Assembly: GCA_016219985.1 (NCBI GenBank)
Contig: JACRJO010000032.1
Location: 1-64,000 of the forward strand
Direction: 5' to 3'
DNA length: 64,000 nt
DNA from: Sphingobacteriales bacterium
GTDB taxonomy: Bacteria > Bacteroidota > Bacteroidia > Chitinophagales > Chitinophagaceae
The translations under genes were made by a program, and so were the position numbers. Below the pieces are notes generated by a model. That model saw nothing but the letters and a program-made list of their open reading frames with translations, searched no databases and was not told the origin of the DNA. This document shows, piece after piece, positions 1 through 9,368 of the stretch (positions within the stretch are counted from its first letter, which is position 1; each line of letters starts with the position of its first letter).

Positions 1-215
1 CCGTGGATCATGGACCGTGGTCTGTCGACTGTGGACCGTGGACTAACCCGAAGCCAACATTCCGGACGCCCGACTACTAACTACTAGCTGCGAGCTGTGA
101 GAGCTGTCGACCGTGGATCATGGACCGTGGTCTGTCGACTGTGGACCGTGGACTAACCCGAAGCCAACTATTCCGGGTGCCCGACTACAGACTACTAACT
201 ACAAACTACCGACTA
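1..215. repeat. Direct repeat of about 56 bp plus word tract
   Basis: A segment beginning CCGTGGATCATGGACCGTGG at position 1 recurs almost unchanged at 111, so two copies lie 110 bp apart. Each is built from variants of the word GGACCGTGGACTGTGG and is followed by CCGACTACTAACTAC-type words. The rest of the first 359 bases, up to the first gene, is AT-richer leader sequence. No ORF, RNA gene or recognisable promoter was identified there. Confidence 0.8.
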
Positions 216-359
216 ATTAACTAACTCCCTCATTCCCAAACCCCTGCTCCTTAACAAAGATCAGTCGCCGCAAACCGCTGAAAACCTTACCTTTGCCGCA
301 TTCTTTACCAGACGAAAAGCAAGGATTTTCTAACAATATTCATTAAAAAACAAGCAGAT

Positions 360-1619
360 ATGGCAGATATTTTCGACCGTTTATTAAAGAATGCCGGCCC
401 TCTTGGCCAGCACCGTGAAAGGGCCCATGGTTATTTCGCTTTCCCAAAACTGGAAGGGGAAATCAACAGTCGCATGAAATTCCGGGGCAAAGACATGATT
501 GTATGGAGCCTGAACAATTACCTGGGACTGGCCAATCATCCCGAAGTGAGAAAAGCAGATGCGGAAGGGGCCGCCACATACGGACTGGCCTACCCGATGG
601 GCGCCCGGATGATGAGTGGCAACAGTAACCTGCATGAACAATTAGAAGCTGAACTCGCTGCTTTCGAACATAAGGAAGACGCCGCCCTGCTGAACTATGG
701 TTACCAGGGTATGGTAAGCATTATCGACCTGCTTTGCAGCCGTCATGATGTGATCGTATATGATGCCGAAAGTCATGCCTGTATCATTGACGGCGTACGC
801 CTGCATCCCGGTCACCGGTTTGTATTCAAACACAATGACCTTGAAGATTGCGAAAAACAATTACAACGCGCCACCGCCCTGGTTGAAAAACAAAAGGCCG
901 GCGGTATCCTGGTGATCACGGAAGGAGTATTCGGTATGGCTGGCGATCAGGGTAAACTGAAAGAGATCACCGCCCTGAAAAAGAAATACCAGTTCCGCCT
1001 GCTGGTGGACGATGCGCACGGATTCGGGACCCTGGGTAAAACAGGAGCCGGCGCCGGTGAAGAACAGGGCTGCCAGGATGAGATCGATCTCTATTTCTCC
1101 ACTTTTGCCAAATCAATGGCCTCGATCGGCGCCTTTGTTGCCGGTAAAAAAGCCATTATTGATTATATCCGGTACAATATCCGCTCCCAGATCTTCGCCA
1201 AGAGTTTACCCATGCCGCTGGTAATTGGTAACCTGAAAAGACTGGAACTGTTACGTACCCGCCCGGAACTGAAAGAGAAACTCTGGAGCAATGCCCGGAA
1301 ATTGCAGAACGGGTTAAAGGAAAGAGGATTTGATATCGGGAATACGGATTCCGTGGTAACCCCTGTATATATGAAAGGGGATGTGCCCGAAGCCACCGCC
1401 ATGGTCATGGACCTGCGGGAAAATTATGGCATTTTCGCCTCCATCGTGGTATACCCGGTGATCCCGAAAGGACATATCATCTATCGCCTGATCCCCTCCG
1501 CCATCCATACGGACGAGGACATCGAACTGACCCTGAAAGCCTTCTCGGAAACCAAGAAAAAACTGGATGCCGGTGAGTACAAGGTAGAAGCGATCCCCGA
1601 TATGGCGGAAAATAAGTAA
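360..1619 (+). CDS. PLP-dependent alpha-oxoamine synthase, serine palmitoyltransferase-like
   Basis: A 419-residue fold-type I PLP enzyme of the alpha-oxoamine synthase family (Spt, Kbl, BioF), which condenses an amino acid with an acyl-CoA. Seen in sequence: the SLNNYLGLA substrate motif near residue 50, the DDAHGFGTLG cofactor motif (D217, H220), and the Schiff-base lysine K251 in TFAKS. Segments such as NYGYQGMVSIID and YDAESHACIIDGVRLH resemble Bacteroidota serine palmitoyltransferases, which make 3-ketosphinganine for sphingolipids, so Spt is the preferred reading. 2-amino-3-ketobutyrate CoA ligase is the main alternative. It stands alone and ends 21 bases before a strong terminator. Confidence 0.8.
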   Translation: MADIFDRLLKNAGPLGQHRERAHGYFAFPKLEGEINSRMKFRGKDMIVWSLNNYLGLANHPEVRKADAEGAATYGLAYPMGARMMSGNSNLHEQLEAELAAFEHKEDAALLNYGYQGMVSIIDLLCSRHDVIVYDAESHACIIDGVRLHPGHRFVFKHNDLEDCEKQLQRATALVEKQKAGGILVITEGVFGMAGDQGKLKEITALKKKYQFRLLVDDAHGFGTLGKTGAGAGEEQGCQDEIDLYFSTFAKSMASIGAFVAGKKAIIDYIRYNIRSQIFAKSLPMPLVIGNLKRLELLRTRPELKEKLWSNARKLQNGLKERGFDIGNTDSVVTPVYMKGDVPEATAMVMDLRENYGIFASIVVYPVIPKGHIIYRLIPSAIHTDEDIELTLKAFSETKKKLDAGEYKVEAIPDMAENK

Positions 1620-1640
1620 GCCGGTGATTACTTTATACGG

Positions 1641-1675
1641 GAGGTTACTCTTTAAGAGAGTAACCTCTTTTTTTT
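1641..1675 (+). terminator. Rho-independent terminator after the Spt-like gene
   Basis: A perfect 11-bp stem (GAGGTTACTCT at 1641-1651 with AGAGTAACCTC at 1657-1667), a 5-nt loop and a run of T. Confidence 0.9.
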
Positions 1676-1691
1676 ACTGGCCATATTTCAG

Positions 1692-1775
1692 GTTGACAAG
1701 TTGAAAGGTTATAAGTTGACAGGGAGGAACGCGCCCTTGTCAACCCGTCAACTTATAACCTTTCAACTTATCAAC
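1692..1775. repeat. Inverted word tract (GTTGACAAGTTGAAAGG words)
   Basis: Bases 1692-1720 and 1747-1775 form a 29-bp inverted repeat with one mismatch, separated by 26 bases. Both arms are made of the word TTGACAAG/TTGAAAGG. It lies between a terminator and the next start codon and could fold into a long hairpin. Confidence 0.8.
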
Positions 1776-1850
1776 CCGCCAACTTTTCCACCTGCGGTAG
1801 CTGTCATTCCCCCCTTTCCCCTACATTTACCCTATCAAAATTATCTCACT

Positions 1851-4028
1851 ATGCGTAAGCTCCTTATGCTGCTGCTCCTGTTGCCCTTTGCGGCCATGGC
1901 ACAGATCAAACCAATCACTTTAGAGGATATTTATAAGAAAGGAACCTTCCGGGGCGAATTTGTCCCCGCGGTTTTTGATAGCACGAAGAAAGAACCCGAA
2001 CTGAAAACAGCGGGACTGAATGATGAAAACGAGAAGCCCTTCGGGCAGCCTGATGAGGAAATGGCGAACCCGGTACGTGCCGGTCTCTGGCTCCTGAAAA
2101 AAGGAACTGAACCGATCTACCGCCGTTCTTCCAAATCTTACGTGTATCTCTATGATGCGAACAGTGGCAAACTCAGTAAACTGGCGGAGGAAAAAGTATT
2201 GCATCCCGGTTTCTCCCCCGATGGAAGCCGGATCGCTTATATCAGAGAAAATAACCTGTACATCTATGATATTGCTGCCGGGAAAGCCACCGCGGTTACC
2301 ACCGATGGCAAATGGAACCAGGCTATCAATGGAAACTGCGACTGGGTATATGAGGAAGAATTCGAATTCACCCGGGCATATGAATGGAGCCCCAAAGGAA
2401 ATTACCTGGCCTATTACCGGTTTGACGAAAGCAAGGTGAAGGAATACAACCTGACGATCTACGACAACGCCCACAACAAGGACTACCGCTACAAATACCC
2501 CAAGGCCGGGGACGGGAATTCCACCGTGGATATCTATATCTATGATGTGGCCAAACAGGCAAAAGCCAAAGCGCAATACGAACAGGGCGATATTTATATC
2601 CCCCGTATCAAGTGGACGCGGGATGACAATACCCTGGTGGTTTACTGGATGAACCGCCACCAGAATGACCTGAAACTCCTCGCCACCAATGCCGTTACCG
2701 GGGCCAGCACCCTGCTTTACCAGGAAACCAACAAATACTATGTGGAGATCAATGACGACTGGTGGTTCCTCAAAGATGGCCAGCATTTCCTTTTTACCAG
2801 CGAGATGAACGGCTATAAACATTTATATCTCTACAGCCTGGATGGCAAGACCCGGATCCAGGTCAGCAAAGGCAATTACGAGGTAACCGATGTCAATGGC
2901 GTGGATGAAGTGAACAAGCGGATCTATTTTACCATGGCCTGGCCCCGTCCCATGGACCGCAATGTATTCGTGACTGATTTTGCCGGGAAGAAAACCTGGC
3001 CCCTTACCCAGGGAGAAGCCTGGCACCGGGTGGAATTCAATGATGATTTTACCAAATTCTTCGATTACCGCTCAGACCTGAATACCCCGCAAACCGTAAC
3101 CCTGAACAAGGTAGTGACGGATAAGAAAAAAGGCATCAGTGCCGTACTGGAAAAAACCGTGAATGAAAGTACTAAACTCAGGGGAAAAATGGAGGAGTAC
3201 GGGTATGGCAAGGCTGAATTTATACGGGTACCCAACAGCAAGGGCGACACGCTTAACGGCTGGATGCTGAAACCCGCCGGTTTTGACCCGGCAAAAAAAT
3301 ACCCGGTACTGTTCTGCAACTATGGCGGACCCGGTTCACAGCAGGTGGCAAACCGTTTCGGGGCCGTCAGCTCCTGGCACCAGTTGCTCGCACAAAAAGG
3401 ATTTATCGTGGTCAGCGTGGATAATACCGGTACCGGTTTCCGGGGTGAGGAATTTAAAAAGAAAACCTATCTCCAGCTGGGTAAATTCGAAATAGAAGAC
3501 CAGATCGATGCGGCGAAGTACCTGAGTACGATGTCTTATGTAGACAAAGAGAATATCGGTCACTGGGGCTGGAGTTTTGGCGGGTTCATGAGTTCGCTGG
3601 CCATCACCAAGGGAAATGAAGTATTCAGCGCCGCGGTGGCTGTTGCTCCCGTAACCAACTGGCGGTACTATGATAATATCTATACCGAGCGGTATATGCG
3701 CACCCCGGAAGAAAACGCGAAAGGATATGATGACAATTCCCCGGTGAATTTCACCGACCGCATTAAAGGGAAATACCTGCTCATACACGGTACCGCGGAC
3801 GACAATGTGCATTTCCAGAACGCCACTCAGATGATCACCGCCCTGGTAAAAAGCAATATTGACTTCGAAAGCGCTTATTACCCGAATAAGAATCACGGTA
3901 TCGGCGGGCAGGCGGATAATACCACTTTCCATCTCTGGAGCAAGATGACCAACTGGATCCTGAACAATATGGGCAATGCCAATACGCAAAAAGCGGGGGG
4001 CCAGGGGAAACAGCCCAGGGCGTTTTGA
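1851..4028 (+). CDS. S9 family peptidase, dipeptidyl-peptidase IV-like
   Basis: Secreted serine peptidase of the prolyl oligopeptidase clan. The start at 1851 is chosen because it begins directly with a signal peptide (MRKLLMLLLLLPFAAMAQ). The open frame reaches back to 1701, but that extension is word-tract sequence. The mature protein has an N-terminal DPPIV beta-propeller (about residues 60-440, with WVYEEEF-type motifs) and a C-terminal alpha/beta hydrolase with the nucleophile in GWSFGG (about S575), an acid in GTADDNVH and a catalytic His in NKNHGI. At 725 residues it is normal for DPP-IV. It probably removes X-Pro or X-Ala dipeptides from peptides in the periplasm. No operon partner. 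Confidence 0.9.
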   Translation: MRKLLMLLLLLPFAAMAQIKPITLEDIYKKGTFRGEFVPAVFDSTKKEPELKTAGLNDENEKPFGQPDEEMANPVRAGLWLLKKGTEPIYRRSSKSYVYLYDANSGKLSKLAEEKVLHPGFSPDGSRIAYIRENNLYIYDIAAGKATAVTTDGKWNQAINGNCDWVYEEEFEFTRAYEWSPKGNYLAYYRFDESKVKEYNLTIYDNAHNKDYRYKYPKAGDGNSTVDIYIYDVAKQAKAKAQYEQGDIYIPRIKWTRDDNTLVVYWMNRHQNDLKLLATNAVTGASTLLYQETNKYYVEINDDWWFLKDGQHFLFTSEMNGYKHLYLYSLDGKTRIQVSKGNYEVTDVNGVDEVNKRIYFTMAWPRPMDRNVFVTDFAGKKTWPLTQGEAWHRVEFNDDFTKFFDYRSDLNTPQTVTLNKVVTDKKKGISAVLEKTVNESTKLRGKMEEYGYGKAEFIRVPNSKGDTLNGWMLKPAGFDPAKKYPVLFCNYGGPGSQQVANRFGAVSSWHQLLAQKGFIVVSVDNTGTGFRGEEFKKKTYLQLGKFEIEDQIDAAKYLSTMSYVDKENIGHWGWSFGGFMSSLAITKGNEVFSAAVAVAPVTNWRYYDNIYTERYMRTPEENAKGYDDNSPVNFTDRIKGKYLLIHGTADDNVHFQNATQMITALVKSNIDFESAYYPNKNHGIGGQADNTTFHLWSKMTNWILNNMGNANTQKAGGQGKQPRAF

Positions 4029-5166
4029 TCTTTTTAGAGAAGTGTATTTTGTCGGTAGTCAGTAGCCGGTAGCCGGTAGTCGGTAGTCCATTCTAAGAAA
4101 GTTTTTAAAAAAATGAGGCTGCGTCTATTCATCAAAATTCCTGTGCTTTCCTGCCTACTCGCCTCGCGGCGAAGCGGGCTCGCCCATGGCGAAGCAGGCC
4201 GGATAGGCAGGCGTGACAAAAAGTAATTGCCGGGAAGACGGGAAGGGCGGGAAGTAATTTTTCACTTTCCTGCCTACTCGCCTCGCGGCGAAGTGGGTTC
4301 GCCCGTGGCAAAGCGGGCCGGTCAGTCAGGTTTGAATTTTCGTGTGTTTTCGTGCCCTTTCCTGCCTACTCGGCAGGCAGGCGTGGCAATAACATTTGCC
4401 ATAGGCAAATAAATCCGTGTTCATCCCTGCCTTTGCCGGCAGGCAGGTGTGTCATCTGTGTCCAAAAAATTCCCGGGAAGCCGAAAAGTTATAATTTTTT
4501 CGCGTGCTTTTGTGTGCTTTCCTGCCTACCGGACAGGCAGGCGTGGCAAAAAGAAATTGCCGGAAAGACGGGAAGGACGGGAAGTTTATTCCTTTTCCTA
4601 TCTGCATTGCAGGCGTGCCCTTTCCTGCCTACTCGCCTCGCGGCGATGCGGGCTCGCCCATGGCGAAGCAGGCCGGACAGGCAGGCGTGAGTTTTCGTGT
4701 GCTTTCGTGTGTTTTCGTGGCCAACAACATTTTTCAAAAGGCAAATAAATCCGTGGCGAAGCAGGCCGGACTGTCCGGTTTGGCCACAGGGTAGGCAGCC
4801 GTGGCTAACAAATTCGCTGTAAAGACCGGGTGGCAGAAAGCTAATTACCCGGCCCGGGAAGGGGGCAAAAAAAGAACCCCCGATGTAAAATCGGGGGGCC
4901 CTAATCAAAAACCATTAACCATTAAACCTTATCCTATGAAAATTCATTGCTAATATCGTCAATAATGCGAAATCACAAAACATTTACCCGTCATTTTTTG
5001 TCATAATGGGCCAAAATCATACAAAAACGATCTTTTTTTGATTTTACTCAACCTGCTCATTATGAGTTTTGTAGCTTTGATACTACAATCACAACATGCA
5101 ATCGATTGCGCAATTTGAGCCAGGTATCATCAACTTTATCCAGTTTTACAGGGTTATAAACAAGTC
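4029..5166. repeat. 1.1-kb gene-free region with palindrome array and word tracts
   Basis: No credible gene. It starts with a GGTAGTC word tract (4051-4089). Long palindromic elements (CCTGCCT...AGGCAGG, about 62 bp) follow at 4150-4211, 4269-4330 and 4624-4685. Short versions lie at 4361-4381, 4426-4447 and 4521-4541, and a degenerate one at about 4750-4799. Between them, 4212-4262 and 4541-4592 are direct repeats. Words such as TTTTCGTGTGCTTTCGTG and AAATAAATCCGTG recur. The last 250 bases are AT-rich and lead into ubiX; they include a 5-codon ATG...TAA (MKIHC, near 4936) that may be the remains of a gene start. Confidence 0.8.
4868..4897 (-). terminator. Orphan terminator-like hairpin on the minus strand
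   Basis: CCCCCGAT (4877-4884) pairs with ATCGGGGG (4890-4897). Read on the minus strand it is followed by TTCTTTTTTT. No minus-strand gene lies to its right, since ubiX is on the plus strand, so it may be left over from a lost gene. Confidence 0.5.
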
Positions 5167-5724
5167 ATGAAGAAAATAATTGTGGCCATCACCGGCGCCA
5201 GTGGTTCGGTTTATGCAGATAATTTACTGAAGAAACTGCTTCCCCTGAAGGACCAGTGGGAAGCCCTTTCCCTGGTCATGACCACGAATGCCAAAGAAGT
5301 GTGGAAGACCGAACTGGGCCATGACTCCTGGAAGGATTTCCCGGTCCGTTCATTCGAAACGACTGATTTTTCGGCGCCCTTCGCCTCGGGTTCGGGACAG
5401 TATGACACCATGATCATCATTCCCTGTTCCATGGGAACCCTGGGCCGTATTGCCTCGGGTATCTCCAATGACCTGATCACCCGGGCTGCCGATGTGATCC
5501 TGAAAGAAAGAAGAAAACTGATCTGTGTGATCCGGGAGACCCCTTACAACCTGGTTCATATCCGCAATATGGAAACGGTGACCCTGGCCGGTGGCATTAT
5601 CTGCCCCGCCACCCCCTCTTTTTACAGCCGCCCTCAAAGCATTGAAGAAGCTGCCGCCACGGTGGTGGACCGGGTGCTGGATATCGCGGGAATCCGCATC
5701 GATACCTACCGTTGGGGGAAATAA
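5167..5724 (+). CDS. ubiX: UbiX-family flavin prenyltransferase
   Basis: A 185-residue flavoprotein that joins a dimethylallyl group to FMN and so makes the prenyl-FMN cofactor used by UbiD-type decarboxylases. Seen: the N-terminal IVAITGASGSVYA flavin-phosphate motif, the PCSMGTLGRIASGISNDLITRAADV segment typical of UbiX/Pad1, and the RETPYNLVHIRNM region. Length matches the family. No ubiD partner is adjacent. A TAGCTTTG box at 5072-5079 fits the Bacteroidota -7 consensus, but I could not find a matching -33 TTTG at the expected distance. Confidence 0.9.
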   Translation: MKKIIVAITGASGSVYADNLLKKLLPLKDQWEALSLVMTTNAKEVWKTELGHDSWKDFPVRSFETTDFSAPFASGSGQYDTMIIIPCSMGTLGRIASGISNDLITRAADVILKERRKLICVIRETPYNLVHIRNMETVTLAGGIICPATPSFYSRPQSIEEAAATVVDRVLDIAGIRIDTYRWGK

Positions 5725-5865
5725 AGCCGGCAAGCCGAAACAATTTACTGATTCATCCACAAAAAAATCCGCGGCCAACAATAGTGGCGGGGAAGCCCGA
5801 TCATACTCCTTCAGACCGCTATAACATTGTATCATTATAGCAACACCCAAACAGATCGCTCCATG

Positions 5866-5899
5866 ATAAAAAAGGCTGCACCAGTGACCTGGTACAGCC
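5866..5899 (-). terminator. Terminator for the SprB-repeat lipoprotein gene
   Basis: On the minus strand an 11-bp stem with one mismatch (5874-5884 with 5889-5899, loop 5885-5888) is followed by TTTTTTA. It lies just after the stop of the minus-strand gene ending at 5924. Confidence 0.85.
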
Positions 5900-5923
5900 C
5901 AAACATACACCATCATGAACCAA

Positions 5924-7255
5924 CTAATCGGTGAACTTACCACCAGCGTTAATCCAGTTTGTAATCTTTTGTCTTTCCGCTGAGGGTAACAACCCCGTGG
6001 GCGGCATGGCGGAAGGATTGGCATCCACTGCTCTTGACCTGATCCGGTCCTTAAACGTTACAATATTGCAATCCACGGTCCAGTTCATTCCCCCCTCCTG
6101 TTGGGAGTTATTATGACAGGGTACACAGTTTGCCTGCAATACGGCTTTTACCTCCAGGAACAGGGGACCGGCGGGCAGGTTGGATACGGTTGTGGAAGGA
6201 CTGTTCCCATTACAGCCATTGGCATCCTTTGCCTGTACTGTATAGTTCCCCGCACCCAGGTTCGGGAATAAGTTGGACACCTGGAAGGCACCCCCGTTCA
6301 GGCTATAGGTATAAGGACCGGTACCACCTGAGGCTGTGGCTGTAACAGACCCGTTATTGGGCTGGCAAGGTGTATTGCCTACCACTGCATTAGTCACCGT
6401 AATGGTAACCCCGGCGCAGGGATTGGGTGCCGTCAGTGTAAAATTGTTTGTACCGGTACAGCCATTCCCGTCCTTGGCAACAATGGTATAAACGCCTGCT
6501 GCCAGGCCATTAAAATTACCGGTAGCCTGGAAAGCGCCTCCATTAATATTATACGTAAACCCGGTGCTGCCGGATGCGGTGGCGGAAATACTTCCATCCG
6601 AAGTGCCGGCCCCGCTTGGGTTGGTAAGAGTTGCCGTTACCGTGATCGTAACACCTGCACAGGGATTGGGCGCCGTAAGCGTGAAGCTGGCACTGCCCAG
6701 GCAACCATTGCCATCCTTGGCGACAATGGTATAAGCCCCGGCCGCCAGCCCGGCAAAATTTCCGCTGGCCTGGAAAGCACCGTTATTGATACTGTAAGTA
6801 TAATTGCTGCTGCCGGCTGCTGAGGCACTGATGCTGCCGTCTGTTCCTGCCTGGGTGCTTGGATTGGTTACGGTAGCCGTTACCGTTATAGTAACCCCGC
6901 TGCAGGGATTGGGGGGATTCGCCACCGTGAACGTGGCAGTCCCGGTGCAGCCATTCGAATTTTTAGCGGTCACGGTATAGGTACCTGCTGCCAGTCCTGT
7001 AAAAGAAGTGGCCGACTGGTAGGCGCCGGCGCCGATCTTATACGTAAACCCGCTGCCGCCACTGGCCGTTACATTAATACTTCCGTCGCTGCCGCCCACG
7101 GTAGTCGGGTTAGTCACCGATCCGTTTACACTTACGGTAACGCCGTTACAGGGATCCGGAATGGTACCGCCGCCACCGCCTTTGCTGCAGGAATAAACAA
7201 CTAATAATAATACGAGGATTACCGCATTGATGCGGGAGGTAAAAATTTGTTTCAC
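5924..7255 (-). CDS. Lipoprotein with SprB-like repeats and a C-terminal CxxCH heme motif
   Basis: A 443-residue surface or periplasmic protein. The N-terminus is a lipoprotein signal with lipobox VYSC, then a Gly-rich spacer. About four tandem repeats of roughly 80 residues follow. Each starts near NPC.GVTITVT and carries GSI.A.A.G and Y.YSINGGAFQ.S..F..L.AG.YT, the pattern of SprB/Ig-like adhesion repeats. The last 80 residues are different: [12 protein letters not shown] has a CxxCH motif and is followed by a Met-Pro-Pro (AMPPTG) segment that could supply the distal Met ligand, as in small cytochrome c-like domains. Function unknown. It could be a surface-anchored electron carrier or only a structural cysteine pair. 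Confidence 0.75.
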   Translation of the reverse strand: MKQIFTSRINAVILVLLLVVYSCSKGGGGGTIPDPCNGVTVSVNGSVTNPTTVGGSDGSINVTASGGSGFTYKIGAGAYQSATSFTGLAAGTYTVTAKNSNGCTGTATFTVANPPNPCSGVTITVTATVTNPSTQAGTDGSISASAAGSSNYTYSINNGAFQASGNFAGLAAGAYTIVAKDGNGCLGSASFTLTAPNPCAGVTITVTATLTNPSGAGTSDGSISATASGSTGFTYNINGGAFQATGNFNGLAAGVYTIVAKDGNGCTGTNNFTLTAPNPCAGVTITVTNAVVGNTPCQPNNGSVTATASGGTGPYTYSLNGGAFQVSNLFPNLGAGNYTVQAKDANGCNGNSPSTTVSNLPAGPLFLEVKAVLQANCVPCHNNSQQEGGMNWTVDCNIVTFKDRIRSRAVDANPSAMPPTGLLPSAERQKITNWINAGGKFTD

Positions 7256-7318
7256 TGATGCTGGTTTTATATACTCAATCGCAGCACAGGAAACAGGGGT
7301 TGCCTGAAAAATTGCGAA

Positions 7319-8770
7319 CTATTTTTTTTGTTTACGGGGAACCAGTGCAGCCGGTTGTACGGTGACAGAGAATAAAACGCCGGCACTGTTCAGCCTTACT
7401 TTTCCATAGCCTACACCCGTGAAGGGCAGTTTCAGGTAGGGCTCCGCAACAAAGGATATCCGGTCCGTGATTTTGCGCTGGTACCCGCCTGAGAGACCCA
7501 GTACAGAGAACAAATGCTGGTTGCGGTTGCGTATGGTCCATTCCTTTTGCTGGAGAGAACCACCGGCCGTGGTCTTGTAATAATAATCATAGGTCTCCCT
7601 TTTCATCAGGTAGGAAGAGAGACCGGCTGAAGCAAACCAACTGTGATTTTTACGGGCCCCGAAATGATAGCCGACGGATACGGGGATCTCATAGACCCGG
7701 CAATTGGCATCCACTTTCTCTAAGTAAGGGTAATAGTTGTAGAAATTGGCCGGGGGATTATAATCTGACGGTGAAGCCGAGTACATCTTGACAGCCTGGT
7801 AGAAACCGGCCCGGAAGGAAACCCGGTCTTTAATCGTATACCCGATACCGGCCCCGGTTACCAGGTTGATACGGCCCGGTTTACCGGTCTGGGTAAAACT
7901 GGCATCGGGTCCGGCGCTAACGGTGATGAATAAACTATTTTTTTTCTGTTTGCCCGAAGCCTTTTTCTTTTGCAGGGATTCGCTGCCGGTTGCTGCCATA
8001 GCCACGCTGTCCGCTTTTTTATCTGTGACGGCCGTGATCTCCGCCGCCTTATCACTCTTCTTATCCTCCGTTGTTTCAGCCGATGAAGGGATGGATGCCG
8101 TTGAGACAGGGACCTGTTTTTCCTTTGCTCCGGGAACATCCTGGTTTTTTGCCGGCTGATCCGCAGCCACTGAAACCTGCGCCAGGGGATCCGGTAAAGG
8201 CTGCCGGTTACCAGGGCTCAGAACAGCCTCTTTCTTTTTCTTATTGGTAATACCCGGGATCATTACAACCGGGTTCCTATTAGCATAGTCAGGAAGCAGG
8301 GATGTACCCACAGGATTTGTCATCTGCTTTTTCCGGCTCTCAGCAGCTACTGAAACAACCGGAACGGGTTTTTCAACCGCGGGTTCCGGGTTATTATCAA
8401 TATTAGTTTGAGTTGTGCTGGCCTCTTCTTTCTGAACAGGAGCATCCTCAGCAGCCGGCCCCGGGCCGCGGGGTGCGGGAAGAACGGTCGTCTCTTTACT
8501 TTTCGTCTCTTTACTTTCATTTGCAGCCGCCGGAGTATTGGTGAGCGGGTTTTCTTTATCCAAGGCCGATTGTATCGTATAGACAATACCCGCCCCGCCC
8601 AGTATAAAGAGCAATAAAAAGAGCAGGATAAACCGCCGCCGCCTGTCCTCTTTCCGGGGCAGGTGCTTGTCGAGCAGTTTGTTCATCCGTCCCCAGGCCT
8701 CCTCATTGTAAGCCGGGTGGTGATTATCCGCCGCTTCCTTTATCTTCTTATCAAATTCTTCAAACTGCAT
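7319..8770 (-). CDS. Single-TM protein with C-terminal outer-membrane-barrel-like domain; sigma-factor partner
   Basis: A 483-residue protein in three parts. An N-terminal cytoplasmic segment (about 1-45, charged, with NEEAWGRMNKLLDKHLP) resembles the short anti-sigma region found in Bacteroidota. Next is one transmembrane helix (about 46-65), then a long Pro/Ala/Lys-rich linker (about 70-275). The C-terminal 200 residues, starting LFITVSAGPDASFTQ, have alternating aromatic strands typical of 'outer membrane beta-barrel' domains. Its start overlaps the end of the ECF sigma gene by 11 bases, so the two are co-translated. It is inferred to regulate that sigma factor. How a TM helix and a barrel-like domain coexist is unclear. 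Confidence 0.7.
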   Translation of the reverse strand: MQFEEFDKKIKEAADNHHPAYNEEAWGRMNKLLDKHLPRKEDRRRRFILLFLLLFILGGAGIVYTIQSALDKENPLTNTPAAANESKETKSKETTVLPAPRGPGPAAEDAPVQKEEASTTQTNIDNNPEPAVEKPVPVVSVAAESRKKQMTNPVGTSLLPDYANRNPVVMIPGITNKKKKEAVLSPGNRQPLPDPLAQVSVAADQPAKNQDVPGAKEKQVPVSTASIPSSAETTEDKKSDKAAEITAVTDKKADSVAMAATGSESLQKKKASGKQKKNSLFITVSAGPDASFTQTGKPGRINLVTGAGIGYTIKDRVSFRAGFYQAVKMYSASPSDYNPPANFYNYYPYLEKVDANCRVYEIPVSVGYHFGARKNHSWFASAGLSSYLMKRETYDYYYKTTAGGSLQQKEWTIRNRNQHLFSVLGLSGGYQRKITDRISFVAEPYLKLPFTGVGYGKVRLNSAGVLFSVTVQPAALVPRKQKK

Positions 8771-9368
8771 TTTTAGCTATTGAAATTTCGTTTTTTTTGA
8801 ATAGGATCTGTTGCAGCTGTCTCCTCGCTTTCGACAGGTTCGACTTCGAGGTCCCGGCTGAAATACCCAGGTGATTAGCGATCTCTTCGTGGCTCAGTCC
8901 CTCGATGATAAACAGGTTGAATACCGTCCGGTAACCGGGGGACAAATCCTGGACAGCGCGTATGATCTCATCATAAGTCAGTTTTCCCAGCGCATCCTCA
9001 TTTACAGAAGGCATATGATACACCATATTATCCAGTGAAGTCACCATCTGGTGTTTCTGGTATTTCCGGTAATGATCGATCGCTGTAAACACCATAATCT
9101 TTCGCAGCCAGCCTTTAAAAGAACTGATCACATCAGCATAAGCCGGTTTGTAGTGATGGATTTCCCGGAAAATTTTCAGAAACCCATCATTCAGAATTTC
9201 AATGGCATCGTCCTGGTTATTGACGTAACGGTCGCAAATTGCCATGGCATAGCCATAGAAAGAGCTGTAAATTACCTTCTGGCTCTCCCGGCTGTTGAGC
9301 CCGCAGGCCTCAACATGGTAGGTTAGTTCATCCGCCGTTAACAATTGAGTGTAGTGTTTCGTTTCCAT
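8760..9368 (-). CDS. ECF-type RNA polymerase sigma factor
   Basis: A 202-residue sigma-70 family regulator. Region 2 is visible around YAMAICDRYVNNQDDAIEILNDGFLKIFREI (approx. 40-70), followed by FKGWLRKIMVFTAIDHYRK. Region 4 (approx. 130-185) has LSPGYRTVFNLFIIEGLSHEEIA, the helix-turn-helix, then LGISAGTSKSNLSKARRQLQ. It overlaps the downstream anti-sigma-like/barrel gene, the usual sigma/regulator pairing. Its regulon cannot be read from the window. Confidence 0.92.
   Translation of the reverse strand: METKHYTQLLTADELTYHVEACGLNSRESQKVIYSSFYGYAMAICDRYVNNQDDAIEILNDGFLKIFREIHHYKPAYADVISSFKGWLRKIMVFTAIDHYRKYQKHQMVTSLDNMVYHMPSVNEDALGKLTYDEIIRAVQDLSPGYRTVFNLFIIEGLSHEEIANHLGISAGTSKSNLSKARRQLQQILFKKNEISIAKNAV

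Noticed and set aside
1920..2822. 300-codon minus-strand frame inside the DPP-IV gene
   Set aside because: It lies wholly opposite a well-supported gene, has no recognisable motif, and its composition follows from the codon bias of the plus strand.
4227..4908. Several 60-140-codon frames in the repeat region after the DPP-IV gene
   Set aside because: All are translations of the palindrome and word repeats (for example LPTRQAG, PAYSPRGE strings) and overlap on both strands.
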